42,258 nt of DNA from Planctomycetaceae bacterium (lineage in GTDB: Bacteria; Planctomycetota; PLA2). This document shows positions 7,874 through 15,931 of the stretch, one piece after another. The notes beneath the pieces were generated by a model. It searched no databases. It was not told where the DNA came from and saw only the letters and a list, made by a program, of their open reading frames with translations. A program made the position numbers and the translations under genes. Each line of letters starts with the position of its first letter. Positions within the stretch are counted from its first letter, which is position 1. The stretch covers positions 1 to 42,258 of the forward strand of contig WYBS01000031.1 in the NCBI GenBank assembly GCA_011525755.1, written 5' to 3'.

Positions 7874-8401
7874 TTCTCTGGTCCTCCTGTTTGTCCTGTG
7901 CGAAGCACGCGGACCGACGGGCGGGACGCGCTCGCGGGCCGACGTCCGGAACCTCGTCGGACCTGGATGGAACAAGAACCCCGCATGTGGCCCCTTGCGG
8001 ATTCGTCGTCGCCGGGCGCCGGACCTCGGGAGACCGGTCCCCCAGCCCGCGTCCCCCGATCGCCCGGGGGGAGCCGACCCGGTACGGGTCTCTTCCCGCG
8101 GAGGGGTGCGCGCGTTTCGAGCCTGACTGCGTTCGGGCACGCTGCACGTGGGAGGTCCAAGCACGATCTTGGGCCAGCCCAAGTGATTCGCTGTTGCGGA
8201 CGCGAGTGACGACGGGCAATCCTCGTGCCAGCCCCCGGGATGCGACCGCGACGCCGACAAGGCGGCGAGGGATCTCCACGGGATGCCGGGCAAGCGGCGG
8301 CGCGCTTCCCGGACCGCACGCCCGATTCCGCGTCGAAGCCCGCTCCGGCCCCCGCTTTGCCGCCTGTCCGCGGGCACGTCAGCAGAAAGGAGCAGAGCGT
8401 G
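7874..8401. other. Long gene-free divergent spacer with hairpins
   Basis: 528 bases between the Cache protein and a lipoprotein gene. Open frames across it are unconvincing. It contains a perfect 6-bp hairpin GACCCG/CGGGTC (8076-8081 with 8085-8090) and a 7-bp one CTTGGGC/GCCCAAG (8168-8174 with 8177-8183). AAGGAG at the right edge serves the lipoprotein start. No promoter with a clear -35 was found. Confidence 0.5.
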
Positions 8402-9292
8402 ATGCGGATACGGGGGTCCATCTTCGCACTTCTCCTCCCCGTCCCGCTCGCGTGCGGCGGCGGAGGCGGGGGAACGGCGCAAGTCACCTTGACCGCCCTG
8501 AACGCCGAGGAGGTCGCGGGCGACGTGCTCGGCGCGATCGAGTTCGTGGCCGAGTTCAGGACCCTCCTCGGGGACTTCGTCTCCGTGATCGAGGACCTGG
8601 ACTCGGGGACCTTCCCCTGCCCGGGCGGCGGCACCATGACACTCTCCATCGTCGACTCCCCGCCTTCAGGCGAGATCTCGAAGGGCGACTCGGCGAGCTT
8701 CGCGTTCCGCGGCTGCAGCATCGCCATGGACGGCGGGAGCGTGACCCTCAACGGGAGCCTCGGCTTCAGCGTGAACGACGTGGCGGACGTCCCTCCGCCG
8801 GGTTACGACGCCCTGGTCCGTTTCTCCTTCTCCAACCTGGCCATGGCCACGGGGACCGAGACGGTCACGGTCAGCGGCGGCTTCACGGCCCACGCGAGCA
8901 CACCCGACGGCGTGATCGTCACGACGGTCGTCACCGGGGACTCGCTGCGCGCCTCGATCTTAAGTCCGGGAGTTTCCGAGTCGGCGCGCATCTCGGACTT
9001 CGACGACGAAGAGATCACGGACGAGGGCACCGGGGCGTTCACGATCACGACCGCCGGCACGCTTTATCAGAGCGAGATCGGCGGCGAGGTCGACTACGAG
9101 ACGATCGCGCCCCTCGAAGGGACAAACCCGAATCCGCCCGGCGCGGGCACGCTTCTCGTCAACGGCGGCGGGGGGACGAGCATGCTCCTCGTCGCGGTGG
9201 ACGAGGTGAACGCCCGCCTCGACGTGGACACGGACGGCGACGGGATCCGGGAGACCGTGATCCACACGACCTGGAGCGCGCTGACGGACTGA
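8402..9292 (+). CDS. Putative lipoprotein of unknown function
   Basis: A 296-residue protein with a lipoprotein signal: a short hydrophobic stretch ending PVPLAC, with the lipidated Cys at about residue 18, followed by a glycine-rich linker. The mature part is rich in beta strand, Thr, Ser and acidic residues, with two further cysteines in FPCPGGG and FRGCS that could pair. It resembles no family I can name. The last 40 residues include LDVDTDGDGIRE, an acidic loop reminiscent of calcium-binding repeats. AAGGAG precedes an in-frame GTG (8399) and the ATG at 8402; the ATG was chosen. It faces the cytochrome gene tail to tail, 88 bases apart. Confidence 0.8.
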   Translation: MRIRGSIFALLLPVPLACGGGGGGTAQVTLTALNAEEVAGDVLGAIEFVAEFRTLLGDFVSVIEDLDSGTFPCPGGGTMTLSIVDSPPSGEISKGDSASFAFRGCSIAMDGGSVTLNGSLGFSVNDVADVPPPGYDALVRFSFSNLAMATGTETVTVSGGFTAHASTPDGVIVTTVVTGDSLRASILSPGVSESARISDFDDEEITDEGTGAFTITTAGTLYQSEIGGEVDYETIAPLEGTNPNPPGAGTLLVNGGGGTSMLLVAVDEVNARLDVDTDGDGIRETVIHTTWSALTD

Positions 9293-9380
9293 CGAAGCTT
9301 CGGGACGCAGCGGGCCGGCACGCGCTGCGCCGGGCCCCTGCCGCGTCGCCGCGTCGCGGGCGCGGCCCTCGTACGCCGCG

Positions 9381-11006
9381 TCACTCTCGGACCTCGAGAC
9401 GCGCCTCGGCCACGACCTCCGGCGCGCGGTCGGCCGCGTCGAGCATGCGGCGGAACCGGGCCACTTCGGGAGCGTCGCTCGCGAAGAGCTCCGCGGCGTA
9501 GCGCGGCGACAGCGGCACATAGAGGAGCGCCGCCTCCACCACGTACCGCACGGGCCCGCCCTCCCACGGGATCTCGTACGTCACCATGTCCGCGCCGGAC
9601 CCGAAGTCCTTGTCCTCCCCCACCCCCACCGGCGCCGTCGCCGCCGCGTCCGCGTGCTCCCTGCTCCAGCCTGCCGGCAGCAGCCGGTTGTCCTTCGCCC
9701 ACCCGGTCGCCGTCGCGCCCGAGAGCGCGAGGCCCTTGTCCTCCCGCGCGAGCGCCGCCTCGTACACCTGCACCTCGCCCGCGCCCGCGACCTTCGCGCG
9801 GTGCGGCGCGAGCGGACCTCCCTGCGCCTCGGACGGGAGCGGCTTCCCGTCCGCCCCGAGGATCCGCCCCTCCTCGTCGCACTCGCCCGACGCGAAGAGC
9901 ACCTTGCCATCGAGATCCTTCACGCGCACGCGCAGCCACGCGCGGCGGCTCGAGTGCCCCGTCGGGAACTTGTGCCCGGTCAGGTTCTCCACCTTCACCA
10001 CCACGTGGAGACTCTCCGCGCCGACGACCGACTCCTCGATCGCCACGCGCGCCGTACGCTCGCGCAGCTGCTCCCGCGCGAGCGCGACCACGCGGTCGAA
10101 GGCCTCCGGCGGCGCCGCCGCGAGGAGCTCCTCGCGGTGGTCCCGGAGGATCGCGGGGACCAGCGTGTTGCCGCCGACGAAGAGGTGCCGGCCCACCGAC
10201 TCGCGCAAGGGCGCGCGGTCGAGATCGCCCTCGTGCGGGCTCCGCGAGATCCGCGTGCGCGCGCCGGGGGCCACGGGCACGTGGCACCCTTGGCAGGTCG
10301 CGGCCTTCGGCCCCCGGAGCCCCCCCTCATCGACGTAGAAGGAGTTGCGCCACTCGAGGTACGGCGCGTACTCGACGACGGCGCCCCCCGCCGAAGTGTG
10401 GCATGTCCCGCAGAGCGCGGAGTCGAGCACGTGCGCGCCGTGCGTCGCCCAGTACCCGGTGAACCGCTGCATCGGCATCGCCCACGGGCTCTCGTGCGGC
10501 CCGAAGATCTCGCGATCCTCGCCGATCGCGAACCCGCCGCCGAAGCTCGCGGCCGTGCCGAGGCCGTCCGGGAGGATCTGGTGGCACGCCGTGCACGAGA
10601 CGCCGTCGCGCGCGAGCGCGGCGAGGTCCTCGGCGTCCTCGTCGCCCTTCGCGTCGAGCTGCGCGCGGCGGAAGCCAGGTCTCCCCGCGGCCTTCTCCTC
10701 GACCGACGCCATCGGCGTGTGGCAGTGGAGGCAGCGCCCCTCCGCGGCCGCGTCCCTCGCCTCGACCGCGAGCACCGCGCGGAAGAACGGGTCGCGGCTC
10801 GCGTTCGCGAGCATCGAGCCGCGCCAGAGGTCAAAAGGCGCGATGCCCCGGCCGCGCAGGTCGCGGAGCGCGCCCGCGTCGTCCGCATTTCCGTGGCACG
10901 GCGCGCAGACGACCGCCGTCGCGAAGAGGTCGGTGCGGACGTCGCGGGGCTCGGCGGCCGCGACCGCCGCCGCGAGCGGGAGGAGGAGCAGGACGCGGAG
11001 GGACAT
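9381..11006 (-). CDS. Pentaheme c-type cytochrome, exported
   Basis: A 541-residue protein with a signal peptide (about 1-18) and five CXXCH heme sites: C34-H38, C92-H96, C138-H142, C199-H203 and C238-H242. All lie in the first 245 residues, in the style of cytochrome c554-like multiheme proteins; spare His and Met residues may supply distal ligands. The remaining ~290 residues are beta-rich with no heme motif, including NLTGHKFPTGHSSRRAWLRV, a segment common in such multiheme proteins. It should act in electron transfer outside the cytoplasmic membrane; redox partner unknown. The ATG at 11006 is preferred over one at 11015 because the latter overlaps the TACGAT -10 element (11019-11014), which is 7 bases from 11006: a leaderless start. 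An exact G-rich repeat (10311-10324) lies within the coding region. Confidence 0.92.
   Translation of the reverse strand: MSLRVLLLLPLAAAVAAAEPRDVRTDLFATAVVCAPCHGNADDAGALRDLRGRGIAPFDLWRGSMLANASRDPFFRAVLAVEARDAAAEGRCLHCHTPMASVEEKAAGRPGFRRAQLDAKGDEDAEDLAALARDGVSCTACHQILPDGLGTAASFGGGFAIGEDREIFGPHESPWAMPMQRFTGYWATHGAHVLDSALCGTCHTSAGGAVVEYAPYLEWRNSFYVDEGGLRGPKAATCQGCHVPVAPGARTRISRSPHEGDLDRAPLRESVGRHLFVGGNTLVPAILRDHREELLAAAPPEAFDRVVALAREQLRERTARVAIEESVVGAESLHVVVKVENLTGHKFPTGHSSRRAWLRVRVKDLDGKVLFASGECDEEGRILGADGKPLPSEAQGGPLAPHRAKVAGAGEVQVYEAALAREDKGLALSGATATGWAKDNRLLPAGWSREHADAAATAPVGVGEDKDFGSGADMVTYEIPWEGGPVRYVVEAALLYVPLSPRYAAELFASDAPEVARFRRMLDAADRAPEVVAEARLEVRE
10311..10324 (-). repeat. G-rich 14-mer repeat copy (in cytochrome gene)
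   Basis: Exact GGGGGCTCCGGGGG on the minus strand, read as GGLRG in the cytochrome frame. Confidence 0.8.
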
Positions 11007-11012
11007 CGGGCG

Positions 11013-11031
11013 CATCGTAGCTGCTACGATG
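11013..11031. promoter_or_regulatory. Palindromic bidirectional leaderless promoter
   Basis: A perfect 9+1+9 inverted repeat, CATCGTAGC-T-GCTACGATG. It carries TACGAT on each strand: plus 11025-11030, six bases before the GTG at 11037; minus 11019-11014, seven bases before the ATG at 11006. The two start codons are only 30 bases apart, so no room exists for separate leaders. The palindrome could equally be bound by a dimeric regulator acting on both genes. Confidence 0.65.
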
Positions 11032-11036
11032 CCCGC

Positions 11037-12374
11037 GTGCGTCGGACCGCGCTCGCGCTCCTCGTCGTCATCGCCGCGGCGCCGGGGCAGGAGGGGGCTC
11101 CGGGGGCCGTGCGGAAGGAGGGCGATTGCTACGCGCTCGTCTGCCACGGCGGCGACGAGGCGCTCGCCGAGCAGGCGCTCGCCGTCGTGGATGCCGCCTG
11201 GCCGATCGTCGCGGAAGTCTTCGGCGTCCCGGACGCGAAGCCGGAGCGCCCGCTCGAGGTCCACCTGTACCGTACTTCCGAACAGTATATCGCCGCCGAC
11301 GACGCGCTCACGGGCGGGAAGTTCCGGAGGAACCTCGCGATGAGCCATTGGGGCAGCCGGAGCGCGCACGTCGCGGTGCAGCCGCCCTGCGGCGACGAGG
11401 CGCTGCGCGCGCTCGGGCTCCCGCCGCTCACGGTCGCGATGCTCGCGTGGGAGGCGACCCACGTCGCGCGCTTCGAGCTCTGCCCGAACTTCCGCGATCA
11501 CCCGGAGTGGTTCGTGGACGGCCTCGCCGCGTGGGTCGCCGCGCAGGTCGTGGCGGCGCGGCACCCCGCGGCGCCGGAGGCGACGCCCTACTGGGCCGAC
11601 GACATGGTGCGCGTGCGGCGCCTGCTCGAGGAGCGCAAGCTCCCGCCGGCGCGGAGCATCCTCTCGGACGCGGTGAACGACCTCGACCTCCGGGACCGCT
11701 ACGCGACGCGCGCCGTCTTCTTCTCGTTCGTCGCCCTCGATCGCGAGAAGCTCGCGAAGGTGGCCGGGGCCATCCGGCGCACGGGCGGAGGCGACGGCTA
11801 CGCGGCGGCGGTGCTCGCCGAGGCGATGGCCGCGTTCGGCGGGGCGGACGGGGCCTTCGCGAAGCACGTACGGAACCTGCGGCCGCAGTGGGAGGAGGTC
11901 TACCGGTCGCTCTGGACGGCCGGGACCGAGTGGCCGCAGCTCGCGTTCCCCGACCGGAACGCGATCGCGTGGCGGCGCGAGCCCCTGGCCGCGGGCGGTC
12001 TCGAGGCGAAGGGGAGCCTCCGCATCCTGCCCGGCGATGCGCGCCAGATGAACTTCCTCTTCGCGCGCGGCGAGGAGGGGTTCTATTCCCTCGCGTTCGT
12101 CGCGGACCAGGGGTTCGTGCTCTTCGACTACCGGAGCAAGACCGAGGAGTGGGTCCGTGTCGGCGCGGGCAACGCGCCGGGCCTGCGCCTCGGCGTGAGC
12201 ACGGACTTCGCCGTCAACGGCCGCGGGACGAAGCTCAAGGTGACGCTCGACGGGAAGAGCTGGGACCTCGACCTCCCCCGTCCGCTCCCGGACCGCGTCG
12301 CATGGGGCCTCGGCGCGCAGGCGGGCAGCGCCGGCCTCTGGCAGCGCGTCGCCGTGGAGTCCGCCGCCCGGTGA
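11037..12374 (+). CDS. Exported gluzincin-like (peptidase MA-type) protein with degenerate active site
   Basis: A 445-residue protein starting at GTG with a short signal peptide (about 1-17). The region about 130-170 aligns in order with peptidase_MA/DUF1570-type zinc proteases, where HExxH is followed by a W(L/F)xEG(L/F)A motif. Here they read WEATH (138-142, first zinc His replaced by Trp) and WFVDGLAAW (158-166, Asp in place of the usual Glu). Two of three metal ligands are therefore altered and it is predicted not to be a zinc protease. The last ~110 residues look like a beta sandwich. It diverges from the cytochrome gene through a shared palindromic promoter, which suggests a joint role. 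The GTG lies 6 bases after TACGAT, with no Shine-Dalgarno. Fold assignment is moderate. Confidence 0.75.
   Translation: MRRTALALLVVIAAAPGQEGAPGAVRKEGDCYALVCHGGDEALAEQALAVVDAAWPIVAEVFGVPDAKPERPLEVHLYRTSEQYIAADDALTGGKFRRNLAMSHWGSRSAHVAVQPPCGDEALRALGLPPLTVAMLAWEATHVARFELCPNFRDHPEWFVDGLAAWVAAQVVAARHPAAPEATPYWADDMVRVRRLLEERKLPPARSILSDAVNDLDLRDRYATRAVFFSFVALDREKLAKVAGAIRRTGGGDGYAAAVLAEAMAAFGGADGAFAKHVRNLRPQWEEVYRSLWTAGTEWPQLAFPDRNAIAWRREPLAAGGLEAKGSLRILPGDARQMNFLFARGEEGFYSLAFVADQGFVLFDYRSKTEEWVRVGAGNAPGLRLGVSTDFAVNGRGTKLKVTLDGKSWDLDLPRPLPDRVAWGLGAQAGSAGLWQRVAVESAAR
11093..11106 (+). repeat. G-rich 14-mer repeat copy (in peptidase-like gene)
   Basis: Exact GGGGGCTCCGGGGG, read in frame as EGAPGA just after the signal peptide. 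Confidence 0.8.
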
Positions 12375-12485
12375 GCGGGCCATCCCCCCGGGGGATTTCC
12401 GTTGACTCCGGGATCCCCCACGGGGTAGACGGTGCCTTCCGTCCAAGGTCGAACCCGGGTCATTCGTACCCAGAAAGGAACACCG

Positions 12486-13262
12486 ATGAAGTGTTTCTTC
12501 CGACTTGCGCCGCTCCTCCTTCTCGTCGGCTGCGCGACCTTCCAGGGGGACGGCTCCTGGGCGGGTCCTGGCAAGCAGGCGCGAAAGACCCGGCGGATGC
12601 TCTTCGAGATCGAGTGCGCGCCGTTCGCGAGACTCACGAACTCCCTCCGGAACGACATCCGCGAGAAGGCGAGGGATCTCCTCGCGGAGGACTACCGCAA
12701 CCGCGTGGAGGATCGGCGAGGGTATGTGCACGCCGCTCATGGGTTCGCGGCGGAGGCCGATCGCCAGTCGGACCGGGTGATCGCGACGCACTTCGGCCTC
12801 GCGTGCCTCCATGCCCTCGAGGGAGCGTCGGCGCCGGACGGAGCCGCGTCGCGCTCGATGGAAATGGTGCTGAGAGAGGAACCGCATCCTTGGCTCACCA
12901 CGCCCGTCGGGCTGGTCGAGCCGGGCACGGTGCAGGAAGCCCTGGAGGACATCAAGACCTTCGCCGAAAAGGCGTACGCCGCGTTCCCGGACCTTCATCC
13001 GAAGGTCCACGTTCTCACAGTCACAAAGCGACTCAACCTTGAGGAGGACCCGGAGCCTGAGTGGATCGACATCCCGGCCGTCTACCCCGAGAAGGCGCTT
13101 CGCGTCGGATGGGCGTGGCAGAACGCCTACGCCGCCGACCAGTTCGGGCAGCTCATTCCCGCCCCCGGCGCCGAGGACGCCGCGAAGATCATGTGGGCGG
13201 CGTGCTGCGCGGACGAGCTCGAGCCGGCGCTCGGAGGCGCGGGCGGCCAGGGAGGCCCGTAG
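12486..13262 (+). CDS. Putative lipoprotein of unknown function
   Basis: A 258-residue protein with a textbook lipoprotein signal, LLLLVGC (lipidated Cys near residue 16). The mature part is mostly helical and charged (about 30-75), then mixed, with a WAWQNAYAADQ segment near 205 and a Gly-rich tail. No known domain was recognised. AAAGGA sits 6 bases before the ATG, so unlike its upstream neighbour it uses a Shine-Dalgarno sequence. It begins 111 bases after the degenerate peptidase gene and ends 22 bases from the convergent metallopeptidase-like gene. Confidence 0.82.
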   Translation: MKCFFRLAPLLLLVGCATFQGDGSWAGPGKQARKTRRMLFEIECAPFARLTNSLRNDIREKARDLLAEDYRNRVEDRRGYVHAAHGFAAEADRQSDRVIATHFGLACLHALEGASAPDGAASRSMEMVLREEPHPWLTTPVGLVEPGTVQEALEDIKTFAEKAYAAFPDLHPKVHVLTVTKRLNLEEDPEPEWIDIPAVYPEKALRVGWAWQNAYAADQFGQLIPAPGAEDAAKIMWAACCADELEPALGGAGGQGGP

Positions 13263-13284
13263 CCCCTCCCCGGAGCCCCAGGTC

Positions 13285-15909
13285 CTACTCGATAACGCAG
13301 AGATAGCGAATCCCGCCGACGACGATGCCGTCGGCGCGGAGCTCGATGTCGATGGGCATCCGCCAGGGGGGCGGACGCTCCGGCCCCGCCCCGACGCGGC
13401 GGAGCTCGAGGCGGATCTCGCGGGACTGGCCCGGCCCGAGGAAGAAGTCGCCCGCGTGGCGGAACGAGATGCAATAGCGTCCGACCTGGTCTTCCGGGAA
13501 GACCGGGGCGAGCGCCATCCTCGCGCGCCAAGGCATCGGGTTCGTCGCGATGAAACGCCTCGTGCCGAAGCCCGACTCCAGGCCGGACTCGGCGGAGGCT
13601 TGGACCGGAGTGATGTTGCGTTGGCCGATGTTGTTGTCGTTCGGCACGAGACGCCAGTGCGGGATCGAGGCGGCGTTCGCGAGCCCGTCTACGTTGCTCG
13701 GGTCGTCCGCGCTGGAGACGATCATCAGCATGCACTCGTCATCCGCCTCCGAGGGCACCCAGCGCAGCGGGCCCGCGACGATTTCCTGCGCGTCGTTCGC
13801 GGGCACGTCGGGCGCGGCGACGGAAGGCGTCGCCATCGCCTGCCAGTCGTCGGGCCACAGGAGACCTTCCGCCGGCCGGCAGTGGAACCCGCGCACCTGG
13901 ACCCCGGTCGCGAGCGCCGAGCCGCGGTTCCGGATCTTCACGTAGGCGAAGTTGTCGACGCCGACCACCGGATCCTCGTGGGTCGTGCCGCCGTCCGCCT
14001 GCCTGCGGTTCCAGATGTTGCCGTTGCTCCAGAAGTTCTTCACGTAGTCGTACTCGCCGTTCCGTCCGTCGTCGATGTAGAGATCGACGTCGGCAGCGTC
14101 GCCCGCCGCGAGGAACGCGAGCCCCTGCTTCTCGAACGCCCAGCGGATCACCTTGCCGTACGCCCCGCCGAATACGTCCTCCGACTCCCAGACCCCCTTC
14201 TCCTCCAGCTCGAGCAGGTGCTCCCACGACTCCGCGTCGAGAGGGCTCGTGGCGGGAGTGAGGGTCCCGATCGCCCGCGTGAGGAGGTACGCGAGATACC
14301 GCGCGGCGAACGTCCTGGTCGCCAGCTCGGAGGCGTCGCCGCCGATCGAGCGGTAGATGCGGAAGTGGCAGGTCGAGAGGAGCTGCTCCGATCCGTAGCC
14401 GTTGTTGTCTTTCGCGCTGCCGAAGGTCCAGCCCTGCTGCGGGTCCCGGTCATGCCGCCGGTCCCAGCCCAGCCAGGGGAACGTCAGCCCGCGATCCGGC
14501 GCCTTCGAGCCGGGGTCGCTGACGATCGCCGCGAAGCTGTCGCCCGCGCTGTGGGCGAAGTAGAAGCTCCCGAGGTTCACCTTCGCGAAGAGCAATCCGT
14601 GCCCGCCAAGCTCATGTAGCGCAAGCCGCCGGTCGACCGCGCTGCCCAAGGGCGTCGCGGTGTTCTGTACATCCGCCAGCTGGAAGTCGATCGACTCGAT
14701 GCCCCCGCTTCCGTTCCCGTCCGCCGACGCGTTCTGCTCGATGCCGTTCGCAACCAGGAAGTGGCCCCGGTGATCGACCTTGATCGGGAAGCTCGTGCCG
14801 GTGAAGAACTCCTTGGGCTTGAACCCGAGGCTCTCGAGGAGACGGAAGAAGCCGTCGCAGTGGTGGTAGGCGCTGACCGCGGCGAAGTGGTTGGTCCGGG
14901 CCTCGTAGTCGAAGGCCTCGCCCGTCCCGACCGCGGGCGGCGCCACGTCGGGCGCCTCGAAGTCGACGACCTTCACGTACTCCCCTGAGAGCTTCTGCTT
15001 CTGGCCGGGGAGCGGGATGTCGAGCCCCTCCAGGGTGACGCTCGACCGAAGCGGATTGAGCATCGCGTTGCCCGCCGAAGGGACCTGCGCCGGATCGCCC
15101 GTGAGGGTCAGGGGATCGGCCGTGAACACGAGGCCCGTCGCGTGACCCACGAAGGGATGGAGAAAGAGCGGTGCGGCGGTCGCGACATCGAGGAGCGCGA
15201 GCCAAGCGAGCTTGCTCCCCCCTACCGCGGGCGTGCGCTCGAAGAGCAGCTCCGTGCAGACATAGCCCCTGCCCGCCACGAGAGAGGAGGGCACGGGGGG
15301 CAGCCGGACCCCTTCGCGGAGGTAGAAGTCGGACTCCACGGAATCGGTGCCGGGCAGGATCCGACGGGAGGGGTCGTAGGGGAGGACGACGAGGCGCCGC
15401 CGCAGGACCTTGGTCGCGATGCGCTTGCGCCCGCGACGGGCCGGGAAGATCCTGGCCAGCTCGGTCGCGCCGAAGCGCGCCGCACGCTTGAGATCAGCCG
15501 CCGCCGGACGCTCCGCGGAGAGGCCCGTGGAGACGCTCGCGCGCGAGCCCGTGACGCGGAGGGGGTCGCCGAGAAGGTGGACCGCGACACCTCCGCCGAA
15601 CACCGGGAGGCCGTGGACCGTCTGCTGGAAGATGACGACCGTCGAGTCGAAGACCTTCCGTTCGAGAAGGAAGCGGTACTCCCTCTTGTGCGCGGTGGGC
15701 TTCTCGGATGGCGGAAGCCACGCGTTCCCGAGTTCGCTTGCCTGAATCGCGTAGCGCCACCCGAGCTGCCTGAGATGGTCCAGCGCCGCGAGCTGCGGCA
15801 CGGCGGCCGACGCGATACGCGCGGAGGGAACGTGCTGGAGCCCGCGGACGACGCCCCCCCGGTCCAGCGTGATCCGAAGCCCCGCTGCCCTGTCCACCGT
15901 CTCGGCCAT
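13285..15909 (-). CDS. FTP-domain metallopeptidase-like protein with HELGGH motif
   Basis: An 874-residue protein. An FTP (fungalysin/thermolysin propeptide)-like region lies at about 75-130 (VIFQQTVHGLPVFGGGVAVH). The putative catalytic region has HELGGH at 432-437 followed by FAHSAGDSFAAIVSDPG, TFPWLGWDRRHDRD and a Trp-rich loop, as in large secreted metallopeptidase-like proteins. The spacing between the two His is one residue longer than the classic HExxH; I believe this form recurs in a related family but cannot confirm that. C-terminal segments (about 655-874) look like beta-sandwich modules. No signal peptide is seen at the chosen start, odd for such a protein: either it is exported otherwise, or the start is wrong, although no upstream in-frame signal was found. 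It lies 22 bases after the kinase gene and is likely co-transcribed with it. Confidence 0.82.
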   Translation of the reverse strand: MAETVDRAAGLRITLDRGGVVRGLQHVPSARIASAAVPQLAALDHLRQLGWRYAIQASELGNAWLPPSEKPTAHKREYRFLLERKVFDSTVVIFQQTVHGLPVFGGGVAVHLLGDPLRVTGSRASVSTGLSAERPAAADLKRAARFGATELARIFPARRGRKRIATKVLRRRLVVLPYDPSRRILPGTDSVESDFYLREGVRLPPVPSSLVAGRGYVCTELLFERTPAVGGSKLAWLALLDVATAAPLFLHPFVGHATGLVFTADPLTLTGDPAQVPSAGNAMLNPLRSSVTLEGLDIPLPGQKQKLSGEYVKVVDFEAPDVAPPAVGTGEAFDYEARTNHFAAVSAYHHCDGFFRLLESLGFKPKEFFTGTSFPIKVDHRGHFLVANGIEQNASADGNGSGGIESIDFQLADVQNTATPLGSAVDRRLALHELGGHGLLFAKVNLGSFYFAHSAGDSFAAIVSDPGSKAPDRGLTFPWLGWDRRHDRDPQQGWTFGSAKDNNGYGSEQLLSTCHFRIYRSIGGDASELATRTFAARYLAYLLTRAIGTLTPATSPLDAESWEHLLELEEKGVWESEDVFGGAYGKVIRWAFEKQGLAFLAAGDAADVDLYIDDGRNGEYDYVKNFWSNGNIWNRRQADGGTTHEDPVVGVDNFAYVKIRNRGSALATGVQVRGFHCRPAEGLLWPDDWQAMATPSVAAPDVPANDAQEIVAGPLRWVPSEADDECMLMIVSSADDPSNVDGLANAASIPHWRLVPNDNNIGQRNITPVQASAESGLESGFGTRRFIATNPMPWRARMALAPVFPEDQVGRYCISFRHAGDFFLGPGQSREIRLELRRVGAGPERPPPWRMPIDIELRADGIVVGGIRYLCVIE

Positions 15910-15931
15910 GCGTCACCGCCTTCCGTCTACG

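Noticed and set aside
9654-11036. Plus-strand upstream extension of the degenerate peptidase gene across the cytochrome
   Set aside because: The reading frame is open only as a shadow of the minus-strand cytochrome. A signal peptide begins precisely at the GTG at 11037, 6 bases after TACGAT.
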